A DNA stretch of 64,000 nucleotides from Shewanella kaireitica (GTDB lineage: Bacteria; Pseudomonadota; Gammaproteobacteria; Enterobacterales; Shewanellaceae), in NCBI RefSeq assembly GCF_023284045.1, contig NZ_JAKIKQ010000008.1, forward strand, positions 105,334-169,333. Reading direction: 5' to 3'. Below the pieces are notes generated by a model, which was not told where the DNA came from, made no database searches, and saw only the letters and a program-made list of their open reading frames with translations. The first letter of the stretch is position 1. Each line of letters opens with the position of its first letter. This document shows positions 15,633-26,628 of the stretch, in pieces. A program made the translations under genes and the position numbers.

Positions 15633-16712
15633 ATGCAAGAGAAGTCGCTTTCGACAGCCGATGCGCAGCAACGGGTGGATCAGATCCATGCATTTCAGCA
15701 AGAGATGCAACAGCTAGAACTTGACGACGTTATGGCGATATCCGTTGAGCAAAAAAGTGAGCTTGATGGTTACCATAACAAGCTGTTACAACGTTTAGCC
15801 AAGGTTTACGACGTCGATATCAGTAGCCAATCTAAGCAGCTTTCTTTGGGGATGAAAATCGCCTCAATGCTAGGTGCACTGGCGATGGCTACTAGCCTGT
15901 TTTTTCTGTTCTATCAGTTCTGGGGGTACATAAACACGCCTGTACAGGTCGCTATTTTAGTGGTGGCGCCAGTACTGTTATTTCTGCTGTCGTTAAAGCT
16001 GGCGCAAACTGAGCAGGGGAGTTATTACTCCAAGATAGCAGCATTGGTTAGCTTGGCCTGTTTTGTTCTTAATCTGTCGATGTTGGGGCAGATCTTTAAT
16101 ATTACCCCGTCGCCCAATGCGTTTGCTGTTTGGTCTGCATTTGCCTTTTTATTAGCCTACGCCTGCAATGCGCGCTTACTGCTGTTCTTCGCTATTGTTA
16201 GTCTCAGTGGCTTTATTGCCATGAAACTGGGCAGTTGGTCGGGCATGTATTGGATAAGCTTTGGTGAACGGCCGGAAAACTTCTTTGTACCCAGCTTAAT
16301 CATCTTCGCCTTGCCGCAGTTTATCTCGCAAAGAGCGTTCACAGGTTTTGAGTCCATCTATAGAGTGACGGCGATGATCATGCTGTTTTTGCCTATGCTG
16401 ATCTTGTCGAATTGGGGTGATATTAGTTATTTAGATTGGGACGCTGAAGTCGTTGAAGGTGTCTATCAAGTCAGTGGCTTTGTCATTTCAGCTGCCGCTA
16501 TCTGGCTCGGGGTTAAGCGCCAATGGGGGGCGGTCACTAATACTGGTAACGTGTTCTTTATCTTGTTCCTCTATACCAAGTTCTTTGATTGGTGGTGGCA
16601 GTGGATGCCGAAATACATATTCTTCTTCATTCTAGGTTTGTCTGCATTGCTAGCGCTGATGGTGTTTAAGCGCATTCGTTCAAGTAACTTAAATCAAGGA
16701 GCCGCATCATGA
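15633..16712 (+). CDS. Polytopic membrane protein, DUF2157-like
   Basis: A 359-residue protein with a soluble N-terminal region of about 75 residues (Gln/Lys-rich, helical) and then about ten hydrophobic segments ending near residue 345. This layout fits DUF2157-type membrane proteins. The stop overlaps the start of the next gene by four bases (ATGA), so the two proteins are made together. No function is known. Confidence 0.65.
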   Translation: MQEKSLSTADAQQRVDQIHAFQQEMQQLELDDVMAISVEQKSELDGYHNKLLQRLAKVYDVDISSQSKQLSLGMKIASMLGALAMATSLFFLFYQFWGYINTPVQVAILVVAPVLLFLLSLKLAQTEQGSYYSKIAALVSLACFVLNLSMLGQIFNITPSPNAFAVWSAFAFLLAYACNARLLLFFAIVSLSGFIAMKLGSWSGMYWISFGERPENFFVPSLIIFALPQFISQRAFTGFESIYRVTAMIMLFLPMLILSNWGDISYLDWDAEVVEGVYQVSGFVISAAAIWLGVKRQWGAVTNTGNVFFILFLYTKFFDWWWQWMPKYIFFFILGLSALLALMVFKRIRSSNLNQGAAS

Positions 16713-17503
16713 AGAAATACTTATTGATGGGCTTACTACTGCTGATTGGCAGCAATCTTGTGGCACTCGCAGGTGTGGCATACAACAGGCTGAATGAGGT
16801 CACCGCAGCGGTCACCTTAACTGAAAGAGAGTTGCAGCTACCCTATAACAGTAGTACGCAACAAGAGAACTCGGGGTTGTCTTTGCAGATTGTATGGCGC
16901 TCCCCTTCGGCGAAGGACGAGGCTTATCAGCCTTATAATGCTAAAGAGAGCCGTTTAAGCAAAGAGCAAGTGCTAGCCCTCGGGTTTGAATTACCCGATG
17001 AGGGCTATTATGGCGTGCAGTCGCAACCGTTATATTGGGCTCTGGAGTTTGATGGCGAATTGCATGACGCTGAAGTTGTTAAGGCCGAGCTGCGCTACCA
17101 AAAAGCGCTCGCCAGCTATAATGCACAGCCAAATGAAGATAATACTCGTCTAAAAAATGATGCTCTGGACATGGTGAAGAAAGAGCAGCTAACCAATAGC
17201 AGGCTGTTTTTTGTTAAAGCCGCTGCTGATTATCAGTCGCTTGCCACGGAGTTTGCGGGTCAAGACAACATGATATTTGTCAAAGGGCTTACCAAGCCTT
17301 ATTACCATCAAAATAGCGACAGTTATGGTTTGTCTTTGAATCAATTACTGGTCAATCGCATTATGGTACCGCTGGCTGGTACCAAGCCGCTTAAAGGCTT
17401 GTCGAGATTAGGCTATCGAGATATTACTGCACCGCGCTATTCGGTTGAAGTCAATTGGGGCAGCCGTTTCGAGCCGTGGATTGTTGCTGTGACGGCAGAC
17501 TAA
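16709..17503 (+). CDS. Exported protein, DUF4824-like
   Basis: A 264-residue protein with an N-terminal signal/anchor (YLLMGLLLLIGSNLVALAG). It is otherwise soluble and ends in YSVEVNWGSRFEPWIV, a pattern I associate with DUF4824. Translationally coupled to the membrane protein before it, so probably a periplasmic or membrane-attached partner. Function unknown. Confidence 0.6.
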   Translation: MKKYLLMGLLLLIGSNLVALAGVAYNRLNEVTAAVTLTERELQLPYNSSTQQENSGLSLQIVWRSPSAKDEAYQPYNAKESRLSKEQVLALGFELPDEGYYGVQSQPLYWALEFDGELHDAEVVKAELRYQKALASYNAQPNEDNTRLKNDALDMVKKEQLTNSRLFFVKAAADYQSLATEFAGQDNMIFVKGLTKPYYHQNSDSYGLSLNQLLVNRIMVPLAGTKPLKGLSRLGYRDITAPRYSVEVNWGSRFEPWIVAVTAD

Positions 17504-17596
17504 TGATGCTTAGTTTAATTTGCAAAAACTGACCCACTAACCTCTGAAAAAAACTATCATAGGCCAAGTCAGTGTTAGTGGGTGAGAAGGTAATTG

Positions 17597-18550
17597 GTGA
17601 AACAGCTAGATTTCAATTTATTGCGAGTGTTAGAGGTGCTGCTTGAGGAGCAAAGTGTTACTGCGGCGGCATCGAGATTACACCTGAGTCAATCGGCAGT
17701 GAGTAAGCAGCTAAGTAAGCTGCGAGAGACCTTTGATGACCAGCTGTTTGAGCGCACTGCTTATGGCTTAAAAGCCACGCCTAGGGCTCTGCAGTTAGCG
17801 CCTGAACTGCGTGAAGTATTGCAACGACTGGATCAGTTCACTCGGCCTAATAGCTTTGAGCCTGCTGATAGTCAACGTAGGTTCCGCATGCATTTGGTTG
17901 AAACATCCTACTCATTAGTATTTCCGCATTTTGTACCAACTTTACTCAATCAGGCGCCGCAGGTGAGCATTAATAGCCAAACTTGGGCGACTGACAGTAT
18001 GGATAAACTGCTGCGCTGTGAAATTGATCTGGGGATCATCTGCCGCGAGTGGGATAAACGCTCTTTACTGCACATGAATAACCTCCCCGACGAGCTAGGT
18101 TACGCTGAGCTTATCCGTGATTATCCCGTTTGCCTTGTACGGCAAGGGCATCCACTACTTAATGAGCCTTGGGATCTCGATACCTTCTTAAAGTATCGTC
18201 ACCTGCAAGTGACTTTTGGTGGCTTGGAGCACTGGCTACTGGATGATGTATTACGACTGGAGCACCTTCAACGTGATATCGCGGTCAATATGACGGACTT
18301 CAATAGCGCTTTAGATCTATGTCAGCACAGTGATTTGATCTTATGCGCGCCGAAAAAGTATGTGATGCATATGCTACCCGGTCATGACTTGGTTTGCCTG
18401 GATGTGCCTGTGCATGTTGAACCGGGCGCTTATGTGCTGGTTTGGCATAAACACTTTAACTTAGACCCAAGCCATAGCTGGCTGCGTAATCTAATGATTG
18501 ATGGCGTGCGTGCTCAATCGAGCAATGATGACAAACTCTCAGCTAGATAG
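17597..18550 (+). CDS. LysR-family transcriptional regulator
   Basis: A 317-residue LysR regulator with the N-terminal winged HTH (LDFNLLRVLEVLLEEQSVTAAASRLHLSQSAVSKQLSKLR) and a substrate-binding domain. The HTH is of the LeuO/NodD style. I prefer the GTG at 17597, which lies 6 nt after AGAAGG, over the TTG one codon before. It converges on ilvY with an 8-bp tail overlap. The target genes and ligand are not evident. Confidence 0.85.
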   Translation: MKQLDFNLLRVLEVLLEEQSVTAAASRLHLSQSAVSKQLSKLRETFDDQLFERTAYGLKATPRALQLAPELREVLQRLDQFTRPNSFEPADSQRRFRMHLVETSYSLVFPHFVPTLLNQAPQVSINSQTWATDSMDKLLRCEIDLGIICREWDKRSLLHMNNLPDELGYAELIRDYPVCLVRQGHPLLNEPWDLDTFLKYRHLQVTFGGLEHWLLDDVLRLEHLQRDIAVNMTDFNSALDLCQHSDLILCAPKKYVMHMLPGHDLVCLDVPVHVEPGAYVLVWHKHFNLDPSHSWLRNLMIDGVRAQSSNDDKLSAR

Positions 18551-19424
18551 CTTCTAAAAATGCGCTGATCACGGGTTCTTGTACTCGTTTTTCTCTACAG
18601 CAACAACCTAGCTCAAATGGCGGGATAGCAATTGGCGAGGCCAGCAACTGAATGCGGTCTCGCACCGGGCTGTTATTAATCACCACTTCGGGGGTAATGC
18701 TCACGCCACAACCCAGTGCCACCATAGATGTTATCGCTTCTTGGCCAGAGACTTGGGCATAGATATTAGGCGTAAGACCCAGTGCTTTAAACCAGTTATC
18801 GATACGTTTACGCCCGGGGCCATGCTCTGGCACGATAAAGGGTAGCCTGTCCCAAGGGATGTAAGATTCGGTTAGCAACTCTTGTACTTGGCAACGAAAA
18901 GTCGGTGCGATAATCGACAATGGCACGTCGTCTATTTTGGCAAAATGCAGGTTTTCAGGGAAGGGGTCTGGCAGCGCGGCAATAGCAATATCAGCGCGAT
19001 TATTACGAATTTCATTCACTGCATTAGCAGCATCACCTGTGGTTAAGGCGATTTCAACCAATGGATGCTCACGCCTAAAGCGGTCGAGCAAACCGGGGAG
19101 ATGACTATAAGCTGCAGTGACCGAGCAATACAGATTAAGCCGACCTCTGAGCAAGTCTTGCTTAGGATCGATTTTGGTTTTTAGCTTGCTCCAGTGGTCG
19201 AGCGTCAGTTCGGCAAAGTGACGATATTCAACACCTGCACTGGTTAAGGTGACACTGCGATTATCGCGCTGAAATAGCTGGGCACCGACTTCCTCCTCCA
19301 GCCTTTGCATTGCACGGCTCAATGTTGACGGACTCACATGCATCGCTTGGGCGGTGCGGGCAAAGTGCAAACTATCTGACAGGTGTAAATAGAGTTTGAT
19401 GGTGCGAATGTCCAAATTTTTCAT
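18543..19424 (-). CDS. ilvY: HTH-type regulator IlvY
   Basis: A 293-residue LysR regulator (HTH at about 1-60, LHFARTAQAMHVSPSTLSRAMQRLEEEVG). It is divergent from ilvC, the universal arrangement of IlvY, which activates ilvC when the substrates acetolactate or acetohydroxybutyrate accumulate. Two inverted-repeat sites with TTGC/GCAA ends lie between the two genes (19481-19538). Its 3' end overlaps the end of the convergent LysR gene. Confidence 0.92.
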   Translation of the reverse strand: MKNLDIRTIKLYLHLSDSLHFARTAQAMHVSPSTLSRAMQRLEEEVGAQLFQRDNRSVTLTSAGVEYRHFAELTLDHWSKLKTKIDPKQDLLRGRLNLYCSVTAAYSHLPGLLDRFRREHPLVEIALTTGDAANAVNEIRNNRADIAIAALPDPFPENLHFAKIDDVPLSIIAPTFRCQVQELLTESYIPWDRLPFIVPEHGPGRKRIDNWFKALGLTPNIYAQVSGQEAITSMVALGCGVSITPEVVINNSPVRDRIQLLASPIAIPPFELGCCCREKRVQEPVISAFLEAI

Positions 19425-19480
19425 CCTCTGTCAGTAGCATTACTCGCGGGTAACTGTTAGGTCTGTATAGAATACCCATG

Positions 19481-19538
19481 TTGCATAAAACGCAACGTCA
19501 TGTTCCGAATATATCATTTTAAGCAATGAAAAGCTTGC
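19481..19538. promoter_or_regulatory. Probable tandem IlvY operators
   Basis: TTGC-N7-GCAA at 19481-19495 and GCAA-N8-TTGC at 19523-19538. The centres are about 42 bp apart, close to four helical turns. The first is a LysR T-N11-A type box. A TATAGT -10 box follows at 19541 with no good -35, as expected of an activated promoter. Confidence 0.6.
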
Positions 19539-19617
19539 GCTATAGTGATCTCAATCACAGCTTAGCTCGCGCTTGAGCAAGCCCGTTTAAATATCCAGAA
19601 TCAAGGTGGTATATCAG

Positions 19618-21099
19618 ATGGCTAACTATTTTAACTCTCTGAATTTGCGTCAACAATTAGAACAGCTGGCTCAATGCCGCTTTATGGATCGCAGTGAGTT
19701 CAGCGAAGGCTGTAACCATATTAAGGGTTGGAATATTGTCATCCTTGGTTGTGGTGCACAAGGTTTAAACCAAGGTTTGAACATGCGCGACTCAGGCTTG
19801 AACATCTCTTTTGCACTGCGTGAGCAAGCGATTAACGAGAAGCGTGAATCTTACCAGAAAGCAACTGGCAACGGTTTCCGCGTTGGCACTATCGAAGAGC
19901 TAATTCCTGATGCGGATTTGGTATTAAACCTAACGCCAGATAAGCAGCACACTAACGCTGTAAACACGGTTATGCCATTGATGAAGCAAGGTGCGACACT
20001 GTCTTACTCGCACGGCTTCAACATTGTTGAAGAGGGGATGCAGGTTCGCCCAGATATCACCGTTATCATGGTTGCCCCTAAGTGTCCGGGTACTGAAGTA
20101 CGTGAAGAGTACAAGCGTGGCTTTGGTGTTCCAACACTGATTGCTGTTCACCCAGAAAACGATCCTAAGGATGAAGGTTTCGATATTGCTAAAGCTTACG
20201 CTAGTGCAACAGGTGGTGACCGTGCAGGTGTATTGCACTCATCTTTTATCGCTGAAGTTAAGTCTGACTTGATGGGTGAGCAAACTATTCTTTGTGGCAT
20301 GCTACAAACTGGCGCCATTTTGGGTTACGAGAAGATGGTTGCCGATGGCGTTGAGCCAGGATACGCAGCTAAGTTAATCCAGCAGGGCTGGGAAACCACT
20401 ACCGAAGCGCTTAAGCACGGTGGTATTACTCACATGATGGATAGACTGTCTAACCCCGCTAAGATCAAAGCATTCGAAATGGCTGAAGAGTTGAAAACGA
20501 TTCTACGTCCATTATTTGAAAAGCACATGGACGATATCATCGGCGGCGAGTTCTCTAAAACCATGATGGAAGACTGGGCGAACGATGATGCGAACCTACT
20601 AAAATGGCGCAGCGAAACCAACGAAACTGCTTTTGAAAATGCACCACAAACCGATGAGCAGATTGACGAGCAAACCTACTTTGATAAAGGCATCTTCTTA
20701 GTTGCGATGATCAAAGCTGGTGTGGAGCTTGCGTTCGATACCATGGTTGCTGCTGGTATTGTTGAAGAGTCTGCTTACTACGAGTCTTTACATGAAACAC
20801 CGCTAATTGCTAACACGATTGCCCGTAAGCGTCTGTACGAAATGAACGTGGTTATCTCGGACACTGCTGAGTACGGTTGCTACCTATTCAACCACGCGGC
20901 AGTACCAATGCTACGGGATTACGTGGAAAACATGTCATCTGAGTTTTTGGGTGGCGGCTTGAAAGATAACGGTAATGGCGTTGATAACGTGCGTCTTATC
21001 GAAGTTAACGAAGAGATCCGCGGCACAGCCGTTGAGTTTATCGGTGCAGAGCTTCGTGGTTACATGACCGAAATGAAGCGTATCGTCGAAGAAGGTTAA
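19618..21099 (+). CDS. ilvC: Ketol-acid reductoisomerase, class II
   Basis: Converts acetolactate and 2-aceto-2-hydroxybutyrate to the dihydroxy acids with NADPH, the second common step of valine/isoleucine synthesis. At 493 residues it is the long (class II) form, like E. coli IlvC (491). The NADPH site is [18 protein letters not shown], followed by the duplicated helical C-domain. I use the ATG at 19618, which has AAGGTGG upstream; an in-frame GTG four codons earlier overlaps that site. Divergent from ilvY. Confidence 0.97.
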   Translation: MANYFNSLNLRQQLEQLAQCRFMDRSEFSEGCNHIKGWNIVILGCGAQGLNQGLNMRDSGLNISFALREQAINEKRESYQKATGNGFRVGTIEELIPDADLVLNLTPDKQHTNAVNTVMPLMKQGATLSYSHGFNIVEEGMQVRPDITVIMVAPKCPGTEVREEYKRGFGVPTLIAVHPENDPKDEGFDIAKAYASATGGDRAGVLHSSFIAEVKSDLMGEQTILCGMLQTGAILGYEKMVADGVEPGYAAKLIQQGWETTTEALKHGGITHMMDRLSNPAKIKAFEMAEELKTILRPLFEKHMDDIIGGEFSKTMMEDWANDDANLLKWRSETNETAFENAPQTDEQIDEQTYFDKGIFLVAMIKAGVELAFDTMVAAGIVEESAYYESLHETPLIANTIARKRLYEMNVVISDTAEYGCYLFNHAAVPMLRDYVENMSSEFLGGGLKDNGNGVDNVRLIEVNEEIRGTAVEFIGAELRGYMTEMKRIVEEG

Positions 21100-21413
21100 T
21101 TTATTTTATGACTTGCCTGTGACGTTTATCCGTTGCAGGCAAGGCCTAAATATCGCCCATTAAGAGCACAGATAAAGTTTTCAATAAAACATTAACGATT
21201 AACACCTTAGTGACAATAAAGAGAGGCGGCAGTCAATTATTATTACACCGAATAGCTAGCGCTAAATTGCAGGCTAATACTTGAGTGTTATTAATGATGC
21301 AAAAGTTTTCATTGTGTTTTTTATTCGCTTTGTGGTAAATCTTAATGGTGGTTCTTTTGATAAAGGCCAATACCGAATTTAAGCAAACACCTTATTAGGA
21401 ATACAAGTCGCGT

Positions 21414-21509
21414 ATGTTTAACCAAGCTGCCCAAATTATTATTGTGATTATTACCGTCGTGATTATTAAATCACAGCGGGGGCGGCGCATGCTAAATCGA
21501 CACACCTAA
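21414..21509 (+). CDS. ilvL: ilv operon leader peptide
   Basis: A 31-residue reading frame that codes seven Ile and three Val between residues 8 and 18 (IIIVIITVVII), then a basic stretch (QRGRR). It lies directly before an intrinsic terminator and the ilvG start. Ribosome stalling at these codons when Ile- or Val-tRNA is scarce is the known control of enterobacterial ilvGMEDA; the arrangement here is the same. Few Leu codons are present (one). Confidence 0.93.
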   Translation: MFNQAAQIIIVIITVVIIKSQRGRRMLNRHT

Positions 21510-21529
21510 TTAGGTTTAAGATTGCAAAT

Positions 21530-21562
21530 AACCCCCGCTCCGAAAGGAACGGGGGTTTTTTC
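21530..21562 (+). terminator. ilv attenuator terminator
   Basis: Stem ACCCCCG/CGGGGGT (21531-21537 with 21550-21556) followed by a run of T. The G-rich run inside the leader peptide gene (21477-21486) can pair with the C-rich arm and so form the competing antiterminator. Confidence 0.9.
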
Positions 21563-21646
21563 GTTTAAGGGCCGACCAAAATGATTGCGGGTCGCCATTA
21601 AGCTATAACCGAGTTATCGAAACATTGAGTAGTGGAGCAAGAGCAG

Positions 21647-23320
21647 ATGGAACAAGGGCAGATGATACGGGGCGCCGACGCAGTAATAAAAGCGATAGCC
21701 GCACATGGCGTGACCACAGTGTTTGGTTATCCCGGTGGCGCTATTATGCCTATTTACGATGCCCTCTATGGTAGCCCGGTAGAGCACTTATTAAGCCGCC
21801 ACGAACAGGGCGCAGCATTTGCTGCAGTTGGCTATGCCAGAGCGAGTGGTAAGACTGGAGTTTGTTTTGCAACTTCAGGTCCAGGCGCAACCAACCTCAT
21901 CACCTCACTGGCCGATGCATTGCTCGATTCAGTGCCTGTGGTTGCGATCACAGGTCAGGTATCAACAGCCGTGATCGGTACTGATGCGTTCCAAGAGATA
22001 GATGTACTTGGTATGTCACTGTCTTGCACTAAACACAGCTTTATGGTCACTAGTGTTGAAGAGCTAGTTCCGACGTTATATCAGGCCTTTGAAATCGCAG
22101 CTTCGGGTCGCCCTGGTCCTGTATTGGTTGATATCCCGAAAGATATTCAAATCGCTTTGATGGAGTACAAAACGCCATTACAAGCAGCACTGCCAGAACC
22201 GGAACATACTCCTAGCCAAATTGATGCTGCAAAAGCACTGCTGGCAGAATCAAAGCAGCCTATGCTGTATGTGGGTGGCGGTGTGGGCATGGCCAGTGCC
22301 GTTGAGCCATTGAGACAATTTATAGCGGCAACTGGCATTCCGTCGGTGGCGACCTTGAAAGGTCTTGGCGCTATCAGTTATGAAACTCCAGGTTACTTGG
22401 GGATGCTGGGTATGCATGGCTCAAAAGCGGCCAATTTAGCAGTGCAGCAATGCGACTTGTTGATTGTTGTTGGTGCGCGTTTTGATGATCGGGTGACTGG
22501 GCGTTTAGCATCATTTGCTGAGAATGCCAAAGTACTGCACCTAGATATTGACGCCGCAGAGCTAGGTAAATTGAGAATGCCAGAGGTAGCAATAGCAGGC
22601 GATTTGCGCCAGATCCTACCTGCACTAAGCCAACCAATGCAGATAGCGGATTGGCAAGCAGAAGTCGCCACATTAAAAGTACAGCATCAATGGCGTTACG
22701 ATCGTCCGGGAGAGCTTATTTATGCGCCTGCGATGCTGAACCGTTTGGCACAAAAACTACCACAAGATAGCGTCGTTGCCTGCGATGTGGGTCAGCACCA
22801 GATGTGGGTTGCCCAGCATATGTACTTTAGACGCCCAGAAGATCATCTTTCAAGCGCCGGACTTGGCACTATGGGCTTTGGCTTGCCAGCGGCGATTGGC
22901 GCTAAAGTTGCTCGTCCTAACGCGGCAGTCGTTGCGGTGTCTGGTGACGGTTCATTCATGATGAATGTACAGGAGCTTACCACCATTAAACGTAAGCGTT
23001 TGCCAGTAAAAATACTGCTGGTGGATAACCAAAAGCTGGGCATGGTTAAGCAGTGGCAACAGCTATTCTTTGAAGAGCGTTACAGCGAAACGGATCTGTC
23101 GGATAACCCTGACTTTGTCAAAATGGCATCAGCCTTTGATATTCCAGGTCGAAACATTACTCAGGCAAGCGAAGTAGAAGCAGGCCTAGATGAAATGCTT
23201 AACAGTGAGGGGCCATTCTTGTTGCATGTATCGATAGATGATGCACATAACGTATGGCCGTTAGTACCACCCGGTGCGTCAAACCAAGACATGATGGATG
23301 AGATGGAGAAGCAAACATGA
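21647..23320 (+). CDS. ilvG: Acetolactate synthase II large subunit
   Basis: ThDP-dependent enzyme joining pyruvate with pyruvate or 2-oxobutyrate. About 557 residues from the ATG at 21647. The catalytic Glu is in [19 protein letters not shown]. The ThDP/Mg motif is [17 protein letters not shown] with LLVDNQ downstream. The reading frame is intact, unlike the frameshifted ilvG of E. coli K-12. Start choice is between ATG 21647 (GGAG 9 nt upstream) and ATG 21662, which better matches the usual N-terminus; an in-frame GTG lies at 21632. Overlaps ilvM by four bases. Confidence 0.95.
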   Translation: MEQGQMIRGADAVIKAIAAHGVTTVFGYPGGAIMPIYDALYGSPVEHLLSRHEQGAAFAAVGYARASGKTGVCFATSGPGATNLITSLADALLDSVPVVAITGQVSTAVIGTDAFQEIDVLGMSLSCTKHSFMVTSVEELVPTLYQAFEIAASGRPGPVLVDIPKDIQIALMEYKTPLQAALPEPEHTPSQIDAAKALLAESKQPMLYVGGGVGMASAVEPLRQFIAATGIPSVATLKGLGAISYETPGYLGMLGMHGSKAANLAVQQCDLLIVVGARFDDRVTGRLASFAENAKVLHLDIDAAELGKLRMPEVAIAGDLRQILPALSQPMQIADWQAEVATLKVQHQWRYDRPGELIYAPAMLNRLAQKLPQDSVVACDVGQHQMWVAQHMYFRRPEDHLSSAGLGTMGFGLPAAIGAKVARPNAAVVAVSGDGSFMMNVQELTTIKRKRLPVKILLVDNQKLGMVKQWQQLFFEERYSETDLSDNPDFVKMASAFDIPGRNITQASEVEAGLDEMLNSEGPFLLHVSIDDAHNVWPLVPPGASNQDMMDEMEKQT

Positions 23321-23583
23321 GCAATTACGCAATCGCAATCAATGTGCAGCAGCGACCAGAAGTGTTAGAGCGCGTGTTACGTGTCGTCCGCCATCGTGGT
23401 TTTAATATTACCAATTTAGCGATGCAGCTCAATGACAATAACACTAGCAGTATCGATATGTCGCTGCAGAGTGACCGAGCCATTGAGTTATTAACCAATC
23501 AAATAAACAAGCTAATTGACGTACTTGACTGCCAAGTGTTGGCGGGTCAAACAAACAAGACAACCGAATCTGCAAAGGGATAA
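23317..23583 (+). CDS. ilvM: Acetolactate synthase II small subunit
   Basis: An 88-residue ACT-domain regulatory subunit ([34 protein letters not shown]), the normal size for IlvM. Its ATGA overlap with ilvG ensures coupled production. It stabilises and activates the large subunit. Confidence 0.93.
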   Translation: MSNYAIAINVQQRPEVLERVLRVVRHRGFNITNLAMQLNDNNTSSIDMSLQSDRAIELLTNQINKLIDVLDCQVLAGQTNKTTESAKG

Positions 23584-23587
23584 GAAT

Positions 23588-24517
23588 ATGGCCGCTAAAA
23601 CAGCTGAGTTAATCTGGTTCAATGGTGAAATGATGCCTTGGGGTGATGCTAAGGTTCATGTCATGTCCCATGCGCTGCATTACGGTACATCAGTATTTGA
23701 AGGGATCCGTGTCTATGACACGCCAAATGGGCCTGCAGGTTTTCGTTTAACTGAGCATGTACAGCGTTTATTTGATTCAGCCAAAATCTACCGCATGCCA
23801 ATTCCATATAGCTTTGATGACGTGATGCAGGCTTGTAGTGATGCGGTGCTGGGTAACGGTTTGCGAAGCGCTTATATCCGCCCATTGGCATTCTACGGTG
23901 ATGTCGGCATGGGGATTACGCCGCCCAAAGACGCTCAATGCGATGTTATGGTAGCAGGTTTCCCATGGGGCGCTTATTTAGGTGAAGACAGCATGGACGC
24001 AGGAGTTGATGTTGCAGTGACATCATGGAATCGCCTAGCGCCAAACACCATTCCAACAGGTGCCAAAGCGGGGGGCAACTATCTGTCATCATTACAAGTT
24101 TCTACTGAAGCTAAGCGTAATGGCTTTGATGAGGGTATTGCGCTGGATACCAATGGTTTAGTCAGCGAAGCGGCTGGTGCTAATCTTTTTGTGATCAAGA
24201 AAAATAAGATCTACACACCACCGGCCACAGCCGCTATTCTGATGGGATTAACCCGCGATACGATTATCACCTTGGCGCGGGATAAAGGTTATGAAGTCGT
24301 AGAGGAGAACATGTCTCGCGAGTTCCTTTATTTAGCTGACGAAATATTTATGACAGGCACCGCAGCCGAATTAGTGCCAGTGCGCAGCGTTGATAGAATC
24401 GATGTCGGTTGCGGCAAGCGCGGTGAGATAACCAAGCAAATTCAGCAAAGTTTCTTTGGCTTATTCAACGGTGAAACTGAAGATAAATGGGGCTGGCTAG
24501 AGCCTTTGAAAAGCTAA
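23588..24517 (+). CDS. ilvE: Branched-chain amino acid aminotransferase
   Basis: Last step of Val, Ile and Leu synthesis: transfers the amino group of glutamate to the 2-oxo acids. At 309 residues it has the E. coli IlvE length. The PLP lysine is K160 in PTGAKAGGNYLSS, and the N-terminal HYGTSVFEGIRVYDT motif is typical. The start ATG at 23588 is 4 nt after the ilvM stop. A second, longer aminotransferase of the same fold is encoded at 6873. Confidence 0.95.
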   Translation: MAAKTAELIWFNGEMMPWGDAKVHVMSHALHYGTSVFEGIRVYDTPNGPAGFRLTEHVQRLFDSAKIYRMPIPYSFDDVMQACSDAVLGNGLRSAYIRPLAFYGDVGMGITPPKDAQCDVMVAGFPWGAYLGEDSMDAGVDVAVTSWNRLAPNTIPTGAKAGGNYLSSLQVSTEAKRNGFDEGIALDTNGLVSEAAGANLFVIKKNKIYTPPATAAILMGLTRDTIITLARDKGYEVVEENMSREFLYLADEIFMTGTAAELVPVRSVDRIDVGCGKRGEITKQIQQSFFGLFNGETEDKWGWLEPLKS

Positions 24518-24543
24518 CCGCTTCGCTCAATAAATTTTGTTTT

Positions 24544-24632
24544 GTAGGTCGGGAAATGTTGTTTTGTAGGTCGGGCTTGAGCCCGTCAATTAAGGGTTTG
24601 ATGTAAAGTTTGCCGGCTAAATACCGACCTAC
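24544..24632. repeat. Palindromic repeat with GTAGGTCGG ends
   Basis: GTAGGTCGGG occurs at 24544 and again at 24566. The second copy continues into a GGGCTTGAGCCC palindrome. The inverted partner CCGACCTAC is at 24624-24632. The whole can fold on itself and lies in the ilvE-ilvD gap, like REP-type elements. Confidence 0.6.
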
Positions 24633-24762
24633 ATGAAAGCTGAAAAAGATTAACGTCAAACATAAAAGCTGAGAATGATATCTCAAGCTAATGAATTGAA
24701 AAATAGAAGGTCAGAATTAGGTGTTTTGCACCTACAACCTTCTCTAAACAAGGATTAAAGCA

Positions 24763-26610
24763 ATGCCAAAATTACGTTCAGCAACCAGTACCGAAGGTCG
24801 TAACATGGCGGGAGCGCGTGCGCTTTGGCGTGCTACCGGTGTTAAAGATAATGACTTTGGTAAGCCAATTATTGCTATCTCTAACTCATTTACCCAGTTT
24901 GTACCGGGCCATGTGCATCTTAAAGATATGGGCTCACTCGTAGCGGGCGCAATTGAAGAAGCGGGCGGTATCGCCAAAGAGTTTAATACCATTGCGGTTG
25001 ATGACGGCATCGCCATGGGGCACGGCGGCATGCTCTACAGTCTGCCATCGCGTGAGCTAATCGCCGACAGTGTTGAGTACATGGTCAATGCTCACTGTGC
25101 CGATGCTCTGGTGTGTATCTCTAACTGTGACAAAATCACCCCAGGCATGTTGATGGCTGCATTAAGATTGAATATCCCTGTGATTTTCGTCTCTGGTGGA
25201 CCGATGGAGGCAGGTAAAACTAAGCTTTCTGACAAGATCATTAAGCTCGACTTAGTAGATGCCATGGTGGCTGGCGCCGACGATCGTGTATCTGATGCAG
25301 ACAGCGAACAGATTGAGCGCAGCGCTTGCCCAACCTGTGGCTCTTGTTCAGGCATGTTCACTGCAAACTCAATGAACTGCTTAACAGAAGCGTTGGGTCT
25401 ATCACTGCCGGGTAATGGCTCAATGCTAGCAACCCACGCCGATCGCCGCGAACTGTTTTTAGAGGCCGGTCGCCGCATTATGGACTTGGCAACGCGTTAC
25501 TACCGTGACGACGATGAGTCTGCATTACCCCGTAATATTGCTAACTTTAATGCCTTTGAAAATGCTATGACCCTTGATATTGCTATGGGCGGTTCAAGCA
25601 ACACTGTACTGCATCTACTTGCTGCAGCAATTGAAGCTGAAGTTGATTTCAGCATGGATGATATCGACCGTTTATCACGTCTAGTGCCGCACCTGTGTAA
25701 GGTTGCACCATCGACGCCAAAGTACCACATGGAAGATGTACACCGTGCGGGTGGCGTAATGGGCATTTTAGGCGAACTTGATCGTGCAGGCTTGCTACAT
25801 AACGACGCTTACCATGTTGCAGGCAGAAACTTAGCTGAAGTGCTGGCTAAATACGATATTGCTCAGAGCAAAGATGAAGCGGTGCACAAGTTTTTCTCCG
25901 CAGGCCCTGCAGGCATTCCAACGACTAAAGCCTTTAGCCAAAGTTGCCGCTGGGACAGCGTCGATATTGACCGTGAAGCGGGCTGTATCCGTACCCGCGA
26001 ATTTGCCTTTAGCCAAGAGGGGGGCTTAGCCGTATTGTCGGGTAATATCGCAGATGATGGTTGTATTGTTAAAACCGCCGGCGTCGAAGTGGAAAACCAT
26101 ACCTTTATCGGTAATGCTCGGGTGTATGAGAGTCAAGACGATGCCGTTGCTGGTATTTTAGGTGGCGAAGTAGTTGAAGGTGATGTAGTGGTTATTCGTT
26201 ACGAAGGCCCTAAAGGTGGCCCAGGTATGCAAGAGATGTTGTACCCAACCAGTTACCTTAAATCACGCGGTTTAGGCACTAAATGTGCGCTTATTACTGA
26301 TGGTCGTTTCTCTGGTGGTACGTCAGGCTTGTCGATTGGCCATGTTTCGCCAGAAGCGGCAGCGGGCGGCACGATAGCATTGGTTAACACCGGTGACAGA
26401 ATAGAGATAGATATTCCTGCTCGCTCAATCAAACTGGCCATTAGTGATGTTGAGTTGGCTGCGCGCCGCACTGCGATGGAAGCACTAGGTAAAGATGCCT
26501 GGAAGCCACTTGGACGTGTTAGACAAGTGTCGATGGCACTGAAAGCTTATGCATTACTTGCCACCAGTGCCGATAAAGGCGCGGTGCGTGATACCAGTAA
26601 ACTGGGCTAA
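24763..26610 (+). CDS. ilvD: Dihydroxy-acid dehydratase
   Basis: An Fe-S enzyme that dehydrates the dihydroxy acids to the 2-oxo acids. 615 residues, one less than E. coli IlvD. Cluster and metal residues are in [11 protein letters not shown] (D81), [10 protein letters not shown] (C122) and [12 protein letters not shown] (C189, C192, C195). It follows ilvE after a 245-nt gap that holds a palindromic repeat and a nested hairpin (24705-24743) just before the ribosome site; part of the operon's expression may be set there. Confidence 0.96.
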   Translation: MPKLRSATSTEGRNMAGARALWRATGVKDNDFGKPIIAISNSFTQFVPGHVHLKDMGSLVAGAIEEAGGIAKEFNTIAVDDGIAMGHGGMLYSLPSRELIADSVEYMVNAHCADALVCISNCDKITPGMLMAALRLNIPVIFVSGGPMEAGKTKLSDKIIKLDLVDAMVAGADDRVSDADSEQIERSACPTCGSCSGMFTANSMNCLTEALGLSLPGNGSMLATHADRRELFLEAGRRIMDLATRYYRDDDESALPRNIANFNAFENAMTLDIAMGGSSNTVLHLLAAAIEAEVDFSMDDIDRLSRLVPHLCKVAPSTPKYHMEDVHRAGGVMGILGELDRAGLLHNDAYHVAGRNLAEVLAKYDIAQSKDEAVHKFFSAGPAGIPTTKAFSQSCRWDSVDIDREAGCIRTREFAFSQEGGLAVLSGNIADDGCIVKTAGVEVENHTFIGNARVYESQDDAVAGILGGEVVEGDVVVIRYEGPKGGPGMQEMLYPTSYLKSRGLGTKCALITDGRFSGGTSGLSIGHVSPEAAAGGTIALVNTGDRIEIDIPARSIKLAISDVELAARRTAMEALGKDAWKPLGRVRQVSMALKAYALLATSADKGAVRDTSKLG

Positions 26611-26628
26611 TCGATTTAAGGGGCGTTT

